Origin: Straminergon stramineum
Taxonomy: Eukaryota > Streptophyta > Bryopsida > Hypnales > Calliergonaceae
Direction: 5' to 3'
Assembly (NCBI GenBank): GCA_963920665.1
Contig: OY987263.1
Location: 43,993,218-44,057,217, forward strand
Length of the DNA: 64,000 nucleotides
The notes below the pieces were generated by a model. That model was not told the DNA's origin. It saw only the letters and a program-made list of their open reading frames with translations, and searched no databases. The position numbers and the translations under genes were made by a program. This document shows positions 12,873 through 26,133 of this stretch, in pieces (positions within the stretch are counted from its first letter, which is position 1; each line of letters begins with the position of its first letter).

Positions 12873-13072
12873 CTACACTAATAGGGGTACGTATTGAAGG
12901 GACCTAAAACTTAAATGGAGTTATTGTGGGAAATTGTAGATGTTTGAAACATGATGCATATCCCCAAAACACTTCAATAACTACCAATGTACATGAAAGG
13001 TACATATTTATATAGTGTAAAATGTTGATTAATTAGTATGGGTCCCCTTAAAACCCGTATTCAATGTATTAG
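12873..13072. mobile_element. MITE family F, copy F1 (intact, 200 bp)
   Basis: The left end CTACACTAATAGGGGTAC and the right end GTATTCAATGTATTAG are imperfect inverted repeats, followed inward by GGGACC and GGTCCCC. The full element is homologous, in inverse orientation, to the two halves of F2 (31599-33045). It therefore preserves the empty site of the Tc1 insertion found there. Confidence 0.8.
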
Positions 13073-15609
13073 AGTAAACTTGCCATTTACCGCACACATC
13101 CAAAAACCACACAACAAATGTTGTCATTTACTATACACTAACCGCATGACGCAACTACCAAATCGGTTGCCATGGGAACAAAATTTTGTATGAGCGCCCA
13201 ATGACCACACACAATGCGGTGAAGGGTTGTAAGGAATTTTTAACTAAATTTTACCTTCATCACCTTTAGATTGCATTCAAATTTGTAGGAAAAAATCTTT
13301 TTGCATTCTTTTTCTTGAAGGTGAATCTTAACATGACATTTAACGACCAGTCCAAATTTCAAAACATACAAGTCTCTATATGTATGTGGAGAAGGATTTG
13401 AATTTCGTCTACACACTGATTGGCAAGTTTACTATACTAATTACAAAACCCAAAATATCTTCTATACTCTTTGTAACTTTTGCATACCATATCCAAATAA
13501 CACGCCCTTTGTTGCTATAGAATCCTCACTCATATGCCCACAAGAAACCCTAACTCTTCGATCATTGTACTAATAAGCTACTAACTTCTGCTCAATAGCA
13601 AAGCATTTATTCTGGTTAATTTCCTAATGCAGCATTCATTATCACGTCTGGAAACATGAAATTGAAGGTATTATTTGTGTGACCCTTAATTGCAGACAAC
13701 TGAAGGCAGATCTAAGAGAAGCATCTGTTTTTTAAATTTTGTTGTTGTCAGTGACATTTGAGATCAGATTCAGCTTTTGGCAAGACAGGCGGATGAGTGT
13801 GAAGAAATCAGCATAATCTATGGTAACAACTTGAGTCAGTGGCCGTCATGAACTCATGTGTAGGCAAAAATTGTACAGTGCAGTGCAGTTCAGTTCAGGA
13901 CAATCCAGCCAGGTCATGAGCACCACTCAAAAGGACTTGAAGGAAGGGCTGCAGAGTCTGCGGAGAACCAAGACTGGAATTCCAAATGGGAGACTCCCCC
14001 CCCCCTGCATGTGATGGATCTGAAAGCAAGATATCGAGTACGAGATACGATACAACGGCCACATCCCCAATTTATCACTTCAGAAAAAAAAAGGCTTCAT
14101 TATTGATTGGATACAAGTTTGTTTGTTCAGTGTTGAAAAAATGCATATTATTTCATCAAGAAAATCAAACTTGCATTACTAACATTGTAGAACAAATTGA
14201 GGAAAACTAGGGTAGTTTGCTTGCATTTTTCTTCAACCCAAATTCTTTTACTCTCCAAAGTAATGGCATGATCACTAAACAACTTGGCTCTTCGTTCCAA
14301 GAAACATGTTTGAAAAGGTTGGATTATGTACATTGCAAAGAACAACATTGTCAGGGAACAACAATTCCTATATGCACAATTTGCATAACCACTATGGTAA
14401 GCAAAACAAAATGGTATAGAAAAAAAGGAGAGAGAACTCCCAAGTACAAAGGACTAGTACATCAACATGCATGATGCCACAAACCCCCAATGCAATGATG
14501 TATGAAGGAATACACATTTGTAATTGCTACATATTGCATCTATGCAAGAGTAAAAGGTATTTGAACAAAGTTTATCATGTATTATTTGGGTATCATTTGT
14601 TGAATAAGTTATAAATTTTTTAAGTGCTAATGATAGGTGTACTATAAATTGACATTAGATTCTAATGTTCAACTTTTGTACAACCTCACAATTAATATCT
14701 TCATTCTAGGCATTAAATATAGATGTGATGGATTTTAATTAATGATTATTTTGAACATATTGATCTTTCAAGTACAAGTAGAAAACATTGTGCTAGGGTA
14801 AACTCGATGAAACTCTCCATTGAAACTATTGTACCTTTGGGGCATGGTCAATGAAAAACAATTATTTTTCAAAAAACTGAAAAGAAAATAAATGAGAGAA
14901 ATTCAAAAAAATTCAAAAAGAATTAAATGACCAAGTTGTTGTAAACAAAGAAAATGTCCAATATTAGCAAGATAGGCCAAAGTGAAGTCTCCATATCATC
15001 TACTGTCAAGAAAGTTTTTGAAGGCTGACATAGTGAGGGAAATATTACATCATCATGTAGCAAGAATTGAATGTGGAGAGGTCATTTTTATAATGAAATC
15101 CATTGCCCATCATGAATCCTCAAAGGATATGGGATAATTGAAAGATGAGAATTTAACTATGAGTGGTTGACCTCTTACTAATCTTAACATTCACAGTAAC
15201 CTACTCGACAAGGCACAACAAAAACCAAAGCCTAGCAAGTTACTTCAACATGATGACTGTATGTTCGAATGTACTTAGGGGCTACATTTTGGATACTTGT
15301 TACCATTGCATGGATATCAATTTATCATCAAATGGCCCATGTATCAATTGATTTTCCAAATGCTATTTGTTGTAATTGTATAATGAGTATCAATTTAAAA
15401 GAATTTCAAGCTAAACTTTAGGTGAGATTTGCATCCAACTAGATTTTACTACTTGGCCTTCACACTAAGATAAATAATGTACCTTCAAGTGCAAATTAGT
15501 TTGCAAGAAACTAATTGTAGTATTAAGAGGTATCTATTTTACATAATTTGTGCTTGCCACACTCCAACATCGAATTTTGTGTAGTGAATACTTTGAACTT
15601 ATTTGAGAT
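13073..15609. other. AT-rich intergenic DNA
   Basis: A small GC-richer island lies at 13.6-14.0 kb with a C-run near 13996. Short open frames at 13986-14474 on both strands lack any motif. A weak relative of the repeat at 26.92 kb may occur around 14590-14700. No gene is called. Confidence 0.35.
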
Positions 15610-15865
15610 CCATACCTTCAGTTAGGCTATTTGTTTTGTTTGTTTGTTATGTTGAGATCTCATTGACTATACGTCCCCCAGTCATGTTCTTGGTACTATT
15701 GGAAAGCCCTCATCAAGGAGGGGTGCACGAGCTTTGTTTTGTGGCATTCTGACCTACGATGTAAAAGTTATAGAATTTTGAAGTTTTTATGAACCAAAAA
15801 AAATAGAAAATTAGAAAATTACTTTTACTTTTCATCTAACTATAGCAACAACAAATGGCACACTT
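15610..15865. repeat. Dispersed repeat L, copy 3
   Basis: Matches the two units at 1205-1725 in order: the TTTGTTTTGTTTGTTTG start, GGAAAGCCCTCA, GGGGTGCA, TTTTGAAGTTTTTATGAA, then ATTAGAAAATTACTTTT. Confidence 0.55.
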
Positions 15866-17727
15866 TATTCTTGAAGGAAGGATGTGCTTATGAATATTTT
15901 CAAATTTCAACATATATATTCAAGTGGCAATGATTTTTCAATCAATTATTATATAAGTCCATGAAAAAAACTTTAAAATAAATTACTAATGATAGATTTC
16001 TAATTTTTGAAAATTGTAATTTGTTTTGTTTGATTCAGATGAAGTAAGAATGCAATGGCAAGGGAATTAAATAAAATTTTCATAAGATTTCATTTGAAAA
16101 TGAGATGTTTGTTTGTTTGGGTCTAAATCAGTTTGTTACACTCTAATGTACAATACAATAGTGAAATTGGATTTCCCCTTGTGACATAAATCTCTCTACT
16201 TGGCTTGTTGGGCATCTAAGGTTAACTTGCCTATACCATTATTGTCTCAATCTCAATTTTGCCTTGTGTACCAAAAGAAGACATTTTAGAACGATGATAT
16301 AAACCATATGTATATGAAGATAAAATTAGAATTTGGGTGGTAATAAGTAGGTTTACTTTAACTACATTTGGAGCAAAGTTTTGTTCTACATAATTTAGGG
16401 TTTAACTAAGGTATATAAACCCGCAATAGACCAACATCCAATTAGATCCCTATTCATAAACCCAATTTTGTTCTCTTTGCAACGTAATGTAGTAGAAATT
16501 TCATAGAGTGTGGAATTGGGGTTCAAAGTGTTGGAATTGGATTGAAAGACCACCATTCATGAAGTCAATGTACATGACCATGCGGCTTCTACATATGCTA
16601 AAAAATTCTTGCATTATTTGACTATGTGAAGGGACACTTTTGGAATGTCATTGGAATCATGTATGGAATTAACCCTTTGAGGCTTCACAACTTTTTGACA
16701 ATGGAGGTTTTCAATGAATTGTCCAACTTTGATATTTTTTTGTACATGGAAGTGCTTGAAATTTTTAATTTTAACCATACAAAAGTGAAGAGTACTTTGT
16801 CTAGTGTGCATGGAATTAATTGTAGAAAATCCTCACCCTTGGATTTTTAGATTGTAACAATTTTGGATGGTCAACTTCCTAGGCAAAAAATGCAACTTTC
16901 AGGGAAGAAAAATCATAAGAAGATGAATTAATGCTTTTTTACACACACATACACCAAAAAAATTGTACTAGAATCTAAGACAAATGTGGTATTTTTTTTA
17001 TAAATGAAAAATATAAAAACTCTCTCAAACTTATACACATTTTCAAATAAAAGGATAGAAAGCCAAAATTGACTACATTGGATCCTACAAAATTTTAGAA
17101 AATTTAGATATGTTTTAATTTTGAAGTTTAATAATTGATATCATTATCATATTTTGGAAACATATTTAAAAATTTTGGTATCATTCTAATTATTTTGTGG
17201 TCTTAATCATAGTGAATTGAACCTTGTATTTTAAAAATTGCAAAAAATACAAATTTGAATTTTTTTTGTCAAGACCAAGTTTGTTTGTGTAGAGTAAAGA
17301 CTAGAAATGTCGAAGAAATGTTATTTCCATACCTAATATTCCTTTTCTTGTAAAAAAATAATGTTCTTTTTTTCTACTTGACTACATTTCCTAAGTAAAT
17401 TTTTAAATACTTCTCAAATAGAAACTTTGAAAATCAGAAAATGCAACATATATATCAGCTTGTTACTCTATAAGACTCTAGTTTACAAAATATTGAAATT
17501 TGTTTCACCCTCTTGAGAATTTTCCATTGAACGTTTGGAAAACACATATTAGCATCCCAAAGAGCAAAAGAACAACAAATTAGGTCTGCTTGTATTTTGA
17601 TTTGTAGTCCTTCATCTATGTGTGAAAATTGTTGTAAATTTTTTAGAACATATCAATTATAATACAAAGCTTATTCATGCAATTTTAGGTGTATGATAGT
17701 TACTTTATAAGCATTTGAGAGTTGTCT
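15866..17727. other. AT-rich decayed repeat DNA
   Basis: Sequence at about 15930-16030 resembles the interior of the Tc1 element near 32730-32830. Sequence at 16440-16560 resembles 38870-38990. Short frames at 16614-16850 on both strands look like old transposon coding remnants. No gene is called. Confidence 0.35.
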
Positions 17728-18213
17728 AAGGTAAACCAACCTATGAGGGGCAAACCACCAATAACATGCACCTAAGAAATGACCCATTCTAGTCTTGGAT
17801 CAACCCATGCTAGACTTTTTCCAATGAACTACATGTGAGCTACATCATGTGAATTAGTAGACACAATCAATGTCTTGGGTGATGGTGATAGAGTTGTTAG
17901 TGACTGTAACAAGAAGTTTGACCTTTTTAGTATAAATCCATCACAAGTGATTGTTTTATTCTTTCATGTTGTGGCTATGTTAGAAAATATTGTGAGTATT
18001 GTAGGTGGTAAGATGACCATTATGGATACACATTTTGTTGGTCTTGGGCCAATTGGACATGCCACTTCAAAATTTGATTGTCCAAAATAAAAATAAAATT
18101 TCAATTGCTCTCCCCATTTTTTACATTTGTCTTTATATGGAAAAAAATTGAATTTTTCAAGAATTTCCACAAGGTAAACCAATCATATTGCATGTCATAG
18201 GTTGGTTTATCTT
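17728..18213. mobile_element. MITE family G
   Basis: AAGGTAAACCAACCTATGA at 17728-17746 and TCATAGGTTGGTTTATCTT at 18195-18213 form a 19-bp terminal inverted repeat with one mismatch. The element is about 486 bp. The 71-codon frame inside (17875-18090) shows no transposase motif. Confidence 0.7.
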
Positions 18214-19059
18214 GAGGTAGACTAGCCCATTTATGCCAACTACATATTTTCACATCCTATTTTTGGCCCCAATTCCACTACAATACTCATCCAAATCTGT
18301 CATTTTTTTGACACTTTGAGTGCATTAATGGCAATGAGGGTTAACATGTCAAGCCTTTGTTGGTGAATACTTAAGTGCTCATAGATACATGAAATGACAG
18401 TTGTAGGTTGTTTATAGGACATTTATGATTCTAGTCTATTGATGGTTTTGAAATTTCAGGGCGAACCACTTCAGAAATTCATAGAAATTACAATTTTAAT
18501 CGAAAGATTATAATTCCACTTGGGGTAATTTGTGAAACATACTCACACCTCTTCAAAATATGTGCCCCTCATGGTGTTGGCCCCAAGATATTCAGATTGC
18601 AAATCAGGGTGGTAAGAGGCTTGTCAACCTTAAATCCAGTCCAAACTTAAGTATGTTAACTTCCTCCTCGAGGTCTGGAGCTCCAGTGCTTGGAACTGGT
18701 GAAACAAACTTGGTCTCTCATTACAATTGGGTTGAATCTCACAAGGGACCTGACAAAATGAATAATTAAAGATTATAGTGCTGTAAGTTTCCACTGTTTT
18801 CAGCATCCACAGTGGATGCTTGAAGCTTGGAAGAGCCAACTTAACGCACCCAATTTGAATTTGGACAGATTTCTGCATGACCAAACTGATCATTCTCATG
18901 TTGAACCTTGATAAGTTGATGCAACTTACCTTACAATAAACTCAACTCTGCAACAAAGGTTTGGGCAATTTGATCAACAGATTTTCTAATCTCAAATTAT
19001 TACACAAATTCCATAAATTAAAGCAATTGCAACATGTGTTACACTGTGACATTGACTTC
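18214..19059. other. Intergenic DNA with a lone TTAA-type terminus
   Basis: GGCAATGAGGG directly followed by TTAA at 18341-18344 looks like one end of a family A element whose other end I could not find. The GC-richer stretch at 18.5-18.9 kb contains a frame at 18560-18769 without a recognisable domain. Confidence 0.4.
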
Positions 19060-19063
19060 TTAA

Positions 19064-19700
19064 CCCCTAAATGCCCAAGGCCTGTTTGGAGCTCCTTGAA
19101 ATTTGATCTAAATTGAACAAAAAGTCAACATTTTCATAAGTTGTACCAATTTCTTTTGAATTGTAACCGTACAAATTCAAACTAGACATGTTAGAGATCA
19201 TATAGGAAAAGAAAACATAACAATATCACTTACATATTGAAAGATTATAATGTTTGATCATGAGGGTGTAAAAATTGTGAAATTTTTTCAATTCACTTTT
19301 TGCATGTCAACTCTAAAAAGTTGGTCACTAAAAAAATATGAGGTTATAGGGCCGAACATGCACAACCCCAACCAATTTATGGTTTTTCAAAATCTATTGT
19401 ACAATTTTTTTAGATGAATTTCTAATGTGATTTTGCCTCCAAGATCTAGTGTATTTGAGGGTCATGTTCAAGAGCCCTCAACACTACGGAAAGTCAAGAT
19501 TGCAATGGGCATCCTTGCACTAAATCTTCTATAGAAAAATCATAATCCTTTATTTTTCAGATCAACTTTTTGATCCTAAAACTAGACTTCAAAAATAATT
19601 CTCCAAAAATACAAGCTACTAATAATAGAAATTTGGTTGGGTTTTACTTAACTTCAAAGTTTTCGAAACACCAGAATCTGGTACCTTGGGCATTTAGGGG
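19064..19700. mobile_element. TTAA-flanked MITE B with perfect 17-bp ends
   Basis: CCCCTAAATGCCCAAGG (19064-19080) is repeated exactly inverted as CCTTGGGCATTTAGGGG (19684-19700). TTAA flanks both sides (19060-19063 and 19701-19704). The element is 637 bp with no coding capacity. The ends resemble those of elements A and C, which suggests one superfamily. Confidence 0.9.
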
Positions 19701-19704
19701 TTAA

Positions 19705-22700
19705 ACCCAAGTTTCATTCAAAATAATATCAGGGAAGTAATTGACTTAGAGATGTCCAACTCTAATTTCCAAGTTGTGCTTTTCCATCAATGTCCTATAA
19801 GAAAGTCTATTCAAAGTGCTCATGAAAGCGAAATCAATCTATAATGAATGGAGTGCATACTTATCACCATTCTAGGCTTCTAGAGTTAATTGAACACTCA
19901 CAGATTCAATTTTGTTTACTTTATTTAAACATTGGAGGTACTCTACAAGAGATACAAAGGTCCAAAGTTGATATGAATTAATCTAACTTATTGTGAAAGT
20001 TGCATGCAACAAAGTGCCGTATGTCTTGTTTGATTAGTTGCAAGTATTGGAGTCTATTTAATCTAAAATCTTAGAGTCTTTTCTAATCCAACTTGGAAAT
20101 TGCAAGAGGAAGGTTGAACAAAATAGAGCATGAAACCCTAAACCCCAATCAAAAGTAGCAATATAATTGAGTGAATAATTTGTTTGGTCAATCTTCACCT
20201 TTACAACAATTGTTCTTTAATTAGTGGGTAATTAGCTAACAAATGCAATGCAATGTTCATTGTTGATGTTAGTTATAGATCATATGGTTGCATATTAATT
20301 GTGGTTTCACTAAGTGATCAATCAAATTAATCATGTCAAATCCATAATCCTTTAGGAATACAATATGGAATTTTAAATTTGATTCCCAAAAAAATCCTTA
20401 GGAAGCTTCATTAAAATGCTCAAGTTCCACTCAATTTATTTTGTAAGCAACCATGTAGGTGATAAAAAAGGGATATTTTTTATGTATGTAGTTTACATGG
20501 TACAAATAAATAGGATTTTTTTTCTAAAGGTTTGTGTATATAATACACATGTTTTGTATATGATCATAACTTTAAAGGGATAATATAGGGCTATTCTTTT
20601 AGTGCAATATATTAGTGGTTTTCTTGTACAATTGTATTGCTAAAAAAATGTTGAGATAATTATGCCAACATTTTATAAAGTAATAGTCTAAAAACATTCC
20701 AAAAGCATTTGAAAGTGATTCCTATTGTTATGCTATTTAATTTTTTGTTGGATGTTGTTGGGAATCAAAGAAGGTTCTAATTATCTTAAGACTAATGCAT
20801 TTTGGGGTCTTTTTTTTTTTAATACACTATAATTGTACATTTTGAAAGATTTGAAAACAAGTATATTCATAATCAACCTCATGCTCTTGTGATATGAAGC
20901 TATACATTTTAGAAATGGTTTGCAAGTAGGTGCAATTAGAGCATCGCCACTAGACCTTGCCAATGGCCTCAATAATGCCACCAATGGAAGAAAATTAGGG
21001 GTTTTGCAACTACAAAAAACAACTAGTTTTGAATTGCATAGGACATTTTGTGACCAATGCTAATTTGGAGATCTGTAGTTGATGTGGACAGTTTGCACGT
21101 GGAATTGCAGTTGGGTGTTGCGACAATTTACTTAGAACTTCGTTGATGAACTTTTCTAATGTGGTTGCTTATGTGGTTTTATATCATGTGAGGTGGATCA
21201 CTCAATTGTTGAGTTGTGCAACTCGTTGGCTACTCATTTGCAACTAATATATGGCTTGTTTGCCACTTATCTATAACTTCATTGCAACTTGTCTATGACT
21301 TCACTGTGACTCATTGCAACTCATTTGTGACTTGTCTATTACTTGTAGATTTGTAGATTTTAAAATTCTAATCTCCATGATTTTAAAATTTTAAAATTTC
21401 AGATCTAGCTTTTAAAAAAAAATTGAATGTTGGTATTTAATTGATTTTATTGGTTTAGGAAATTTTACAATTTCATAGGTTTTAAACTTTTTTGGATTTG
21501 AAATGTTTTATATTTCTATAGAATATAAGAATCTACACACTATAGAAATTTTAGAATTTTCTTAACAAAATTCATCACATAAGGTTACAATAACTTACAA
21601 GTCTTATATGTCAAACCTAATGATATTTTTGACAATTGATATGGCACAATTGATATAAGACAATCAAGAAATGACTTTGGAAACAACTAGGAAATGAATG
21701 TGAAACGACTAAGAATTGACTAGGAAACAACTATTATTAGTTTATAGTTGCAATCATGAGACTGTGAATTCCACACAACCGGTAGACTTGTCCACATCGA
21801 CAACTATGATGAATATTGGATGGAGAATAATTCACATTCACTCTAAATTGAACTGTGTTACAACTCTGATAATCCTACACTTCATTCTATGACTACTTCG
21901 CAACTAAAACAATGTATTTACTTCATTCTACAACTATTTTTGCAACGAAAACATTGTACTATTGAAGTAAAACAATGACGTAAGAATTTGGTGCAAATAG
22001 AAAAGGCTACAATTGTAGGATAGTTGTATAGGACACTTAGTCGCATTTTAGTCGATTGCGGTGGGCGCCTTTTTCTTCTAGTGTCTCGAGGCTTGCTGTG
22101 CTTGTCTATAGAAAAGCAACACTACACTAACACCCCTTTATGATACAAGTTGTGTCATTCCTCTCATCACTCCCACACTTACAGAGGGCCTTTAATATGT
22201 TAATAGTTGACAATTTTACACTCATGCTAACTTGGTCAATTGTGACTATGGCCTCAATGAAAGACGTGGAGGCTAGTGAGAGGTGTAAGAAGTAGGGGAA
22301 GAACTTTAGCGAGGACTTTAAGGGGGGGTTGGTGCTGAGCCTCGGGGCTTGAGTGCACCACCACATCTCACGAGGCAGTAAGTGCCTCGCCACTTCTTGA
22401 TGCCATGGTCAAATGAGGTGCAACCAGTTGGCAATGCTCTTATTATTAGCCAGTTACCGTGGGGCAATTCAAACTTCCAATTGGTTCTCAATTTGGGCAA
22501 GTTTTTATCAGTCTGGGATCATGTGTTTTCAATTTTCCATATGAACAGTAGTACTTCATGTATGTTACTAGCTGTGCAGATAAGCCGTGAGGGGACCCCA
22601 TTTTCAATGATAAGCATTAATTTTAGAGCCCGCCAGACATCTCGGAAACTAACGTAACAGAGGCGGGTGATGACAAGAAAAAATATCAGCTGTTGCTGCT

Positions 22701-23365
22701 GCCACTGCTTCTGCTTCTGTTGCCTGACGGGCAGGAATGTTACGGCCCAGTCAGGTTGTGTGTGATTCACTTGGAAGTTGGAATCACTTGCCGGCCAAAA
22801 GGCGGCTCTCCCAGCCGACCGACCGGACCGGCTGATAAACATCAATTGTACCCCCACCCCCACAATTTTCGCCCTTTTTTTCAGTTTCGCTACAAACAAA
22901 CAAACAAATGTGGCCTCCCTCTAACTCAATCCATGGTACGGATGCAAAAATGGTAGCTTGTACTGAAAATATCTGTGTGAGTGTGCACTCCAATAATTCT
23001 TGCCAGATGCCTTAAAAATAATTTATTTATTTATTGAACTATAAGAATCTCCAAATTCAATAGTAGTAGTGTGCATATACAATATACAAATACAACTATT
23101 TCGATTTCAGTTGATAGATTAGATTTTCCATCGGCAGACCCATGTGTTGCACTTCACATAATTTGCAAGTGAATGTCGGCCTGCTGCAGCAGTGTTGGGT
23201 ATAGTCGGCTGGCTGGCTGCCGCGTGGGCTGCATGACTTCCGAGTAGTGTAGATCGATAGGTTGTCCATTGTGTTTGTTTGTCTTTCGAGGTTGTTTCCG
23301 ATGGAGCCATCCATTCTCATGGTGAGTTTCAAGGTTTGACTACAAGAGGAGGCAAATGCTCAAAT
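19705..23365. other. AT-rich intergenic DNA, GC-richer after 22.3 kb
   Basis: Positions 21230-21350 hold short imperfect repeats of CAACTCATTTGTGACTTGTC-like sequence. From 22.3 to 23.3 kb the composition is richer and several short overlapping frames occur on both strands, including a 126-codon minus frame at 22519-22899. None shows a domain or a conserved neighbour frame. No gene is called. Confidence 0.35.
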
Positions 23366-23554
23366 CCACATTCAAAGAGACTTGATCCACATTCAAAGAG
23401 AATTAATCCACATTCAAACAGAATTAATCCACATTCAAACAGAATTAATCCACATTCAAACAGAATTAATCCACATTCAAACAGAATTGATCCACATTCA
23501 AACAGAATTAATCCACATTCAAACAGAATTAATCCATATTCAAAGAGAATTGTT
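23366..23554. repeat. 21-bp tandem array, nine units
   Basis: Nine consecutive 21-bp units with consensus CCACATTCAAACAGAATTAA plus T. The edge units vary (AAAGAGA in place of AAACAGA). Because 21 is a multiple of three and the unit lacks stops in several frames, long frames cross it on both strands. One plus-strand frame (23279-23593) reads a seven-residue repeat HSNRINP from an upstream ATG. I treat these frames as by-products of the repeat. Confidence 0.9.
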
Positions 23555-25203
23555 GTCATTGAATCTTTGCCATTTAGTTTGTTGGATGTCTGAATGTCTC
23601 CTCGAAAATTTTATGATACATATTTTTTGGCCATGTCAAACCTCCATCTCTGTAAATCAGACTAAAAGAAAGGTAGATCAGTCTCTTGTTTGTCCACTTG
23701 TTTGTTTGTTTTCTCAAGATCCAACACCAAAGTCCACAGAGAATATTGAATTCATGTGTTTCAAACACCCCACATGATAGTTCACAATGAACCGTGAGTG
23801 CATTTGTACAAGATCCCACATTAAAGTCTACACCATATGAAGATTCTATATATTTCTTAAAAACTATAAATTGTCAATTTAATTTGTTAAACTGGCATGA
23901 TTCAAAGCACCAAAATTATGAAAATCAACTGCACAAAAAGCTCTAAACACTATAATTGTATTGGTTGATGTTTCGTGACACCCACCTTGAAAAGTGTTGA
24001 AGTCTTGAGTTTCTTCCAATCACAAAAATCAATGATAGCAAATTAGAAGTTAGACTAAATGTTCAAACCTACACCAAAATTCACAAAACATGGGAAGATT
24101 ATCTAAGACCACTTTTGTCACTTAGGACTTTATAAGTTCAAAGTGAGAAAAGTATATAGTCTTCGGACTTTAAAACTCAGTTGAGCATTTCTCCTAAAGG
24201 CTCAATGACACCTAATTTAATATGTATCCCTAGCTAGTAGGAATGTTAGAATTGTGATATTCTATTGAAGAATGTCATATTTCACAACAATACACTACAA
24301 GAGAAAGGGGTGTTTTAAGTATAGTCCTAGGCATATAGTCCTACAAGTAATGACCTTAAAGGGGTGTTTTAGTAAAAATTTACTAGAAATACATGTGATA
24401 TTAGAGTGGAATATTGTTAAAACTTGTAGAATGCATGTAGATGTGTATCTAACTTATTTTTGTTGCTAATAGGCAAGTAGACAAATTATTGATTTGTATT
24501 TTTAAAAACACACTCAAAATTGCATTTGGGAACATACTTTAGAGTGTAATTTAGAGAGAAATGATTATAATTCTTTGATGATACTATCATTCACTATGAA
24601 CTTCTTTGTTTAGGGTTCTACATCATTGCCCACAAGATTGAGCAACACAAGGTTTAATTTACCTGCATATAAATTTTTTTGGGGTCAAATTTGAAGAAGA
24701 CAATTTGAACTCCTATTCATGAGTTCACAATTTGTGAAGAAATTATTATTTCTTCCCCTACATTTTGTCAATTAATACTAGTAATTTGAATTTTATTTTA
24801 CAAGTGAGTGCATTCTTCTTCTAATTGCATGCATTCAAGTCCATACATAATTGAAAAGGCACTCATGGTTGAATAAATAACGATGTTAAGTAACTTCACA
24901 ATAACCAATAATCTTTGACATGGCCCTTCCATTTTTCACAAACTTCTTGTGTCCATAGAAAAATAGATTATATGAATCTACTTGATAAATCAACGACTAT
25001 TTCTTGTTGCCAATTGTTGTCTATATGGTTCTTTGGAACCATGCTTTGACATTGTAGTTTGATGCTCAAAAATCTCCTATCTACTACTATTATAGAGATT
25101 GAATGTACACAAGTGAATGTAAGATAATTGGTAATGTTAGATGATTGGTGAATTGAAAGAAAATTGTTTGAAATCAATGAAGTAATTCACTCTAGAATTT
25201 TTT
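23555..25203. other. AT-rich intergenic DNA
   Basis: No gene or clear repeat recognised on either strand. Confidence 0.4.
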
Positions 25204-25207
25204 TTAA

Positions 25208-26129
25208 CCCCTAAAGGACCAAGGTGCCTTTTTTGGCAACATAGAAATTTTGGGCAGGTACGTGTGACTACAGATTTCCATGTTTTTGGCCCAAATTTTA
25301 ATAGAAGGTGTGGACGAGGAATATCTTTCGTATGCACGAAATTTCAGGACATTTGGAAATATGAGTCAAAAGTTATGGCCTAATATGTTGTTTGTTTCTC
25401 AACTTGGGCAGTCCGGGCAGATCTGAAAAAATCACTTTTTTTTTAAAAAAATTTTGAAATTGGTTTTTTAGATTGATATATACATAGAAAGCTTTTAATC
25501 ATTCCATTTTGATCAATGAGTCAAAAGTTATGAGATGTTTTAGTTTACGGGCACTTATGGATTTTCTACTCTAAAATAAACTTTGAAGTCCTTTATTTAA
25601 CTCAATTTTTAATATTTTTGGAAAAAATAAAATCATAGGATATAGATTGTTTATTACAACATTTCCACCATTGGGATTGGCATTTTCCAATTCCAATAAT
25701 AAACTATTAACAATTTAGTATTTTGAATCATTCTCTACATCTTTGTACTTACTATTTTTTTTCTATATGTTGCACAACTCCAAATGATCTGAAAATTTTC
25801 AAGAATATAGACAACTTGACCTCAGGAATGAATCTAAAGAAGCACCACCATTTTGGACATTTTTTCATACAAATAGGATTTTGTGAAGTGCAGCTGCCCG
25901 GTTTTTCGCAGGGCCAAAAAAGGATTTTTGTCACTTCAAATGTTAATATCTTGCAATCTACAAGGTGGAAATTTCTGAAATTTTTTCCACATCTTCTCAA
26001 TGTAGATTACTACAAGATCCTATGGTTACATGTGTCCAAAAATGATATTTTTCAAAAATTTGGTACTTGTATTAGAAGTGGCAGTTTTTGAGGAGTTTTG
26101 GTGATAAGGTAGTCAAGGAACTTTAGGGG
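25208..26129. mobile_element. TTAA-flanked MITE C
   Basis: Starts CCCCTAAAGGACCAAGG after TTAA (25204-25207) and ends AAGGAACTTTAGGGG before TTAA (26130-26133). The outermost 9 bp are a perfect inverted repeat, and more distant positions match loosely. The interior is related to 59890-60545. Frames at 25723-26091 (plus) and 25752-26000 (minus) overlap each other and have no transposase motif. Confidence 0.75.
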
Positions 26130-26133
26130 TTAA

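Noticed and set aside
20939..22439. Possible 1.5-kb element with GAGCATCGCCAC and GGCAATGCTC ends
   Set aside because: Only about 9 of 12 terminal bases match and no target duplication or second copy is visible.
23329..23777. Open frames on both strands through the 21-bp array
   Set aside because: Three overlapping frames are open only because the unit has no stop in those frames. Only the repeat is annotated.
25723..26091. 122-codon frame in MITE C
   Set aside because: Overlaps an antisense frame, has no transposase motif, and the related copy at 59.9-60.5 kb does not keep it open.
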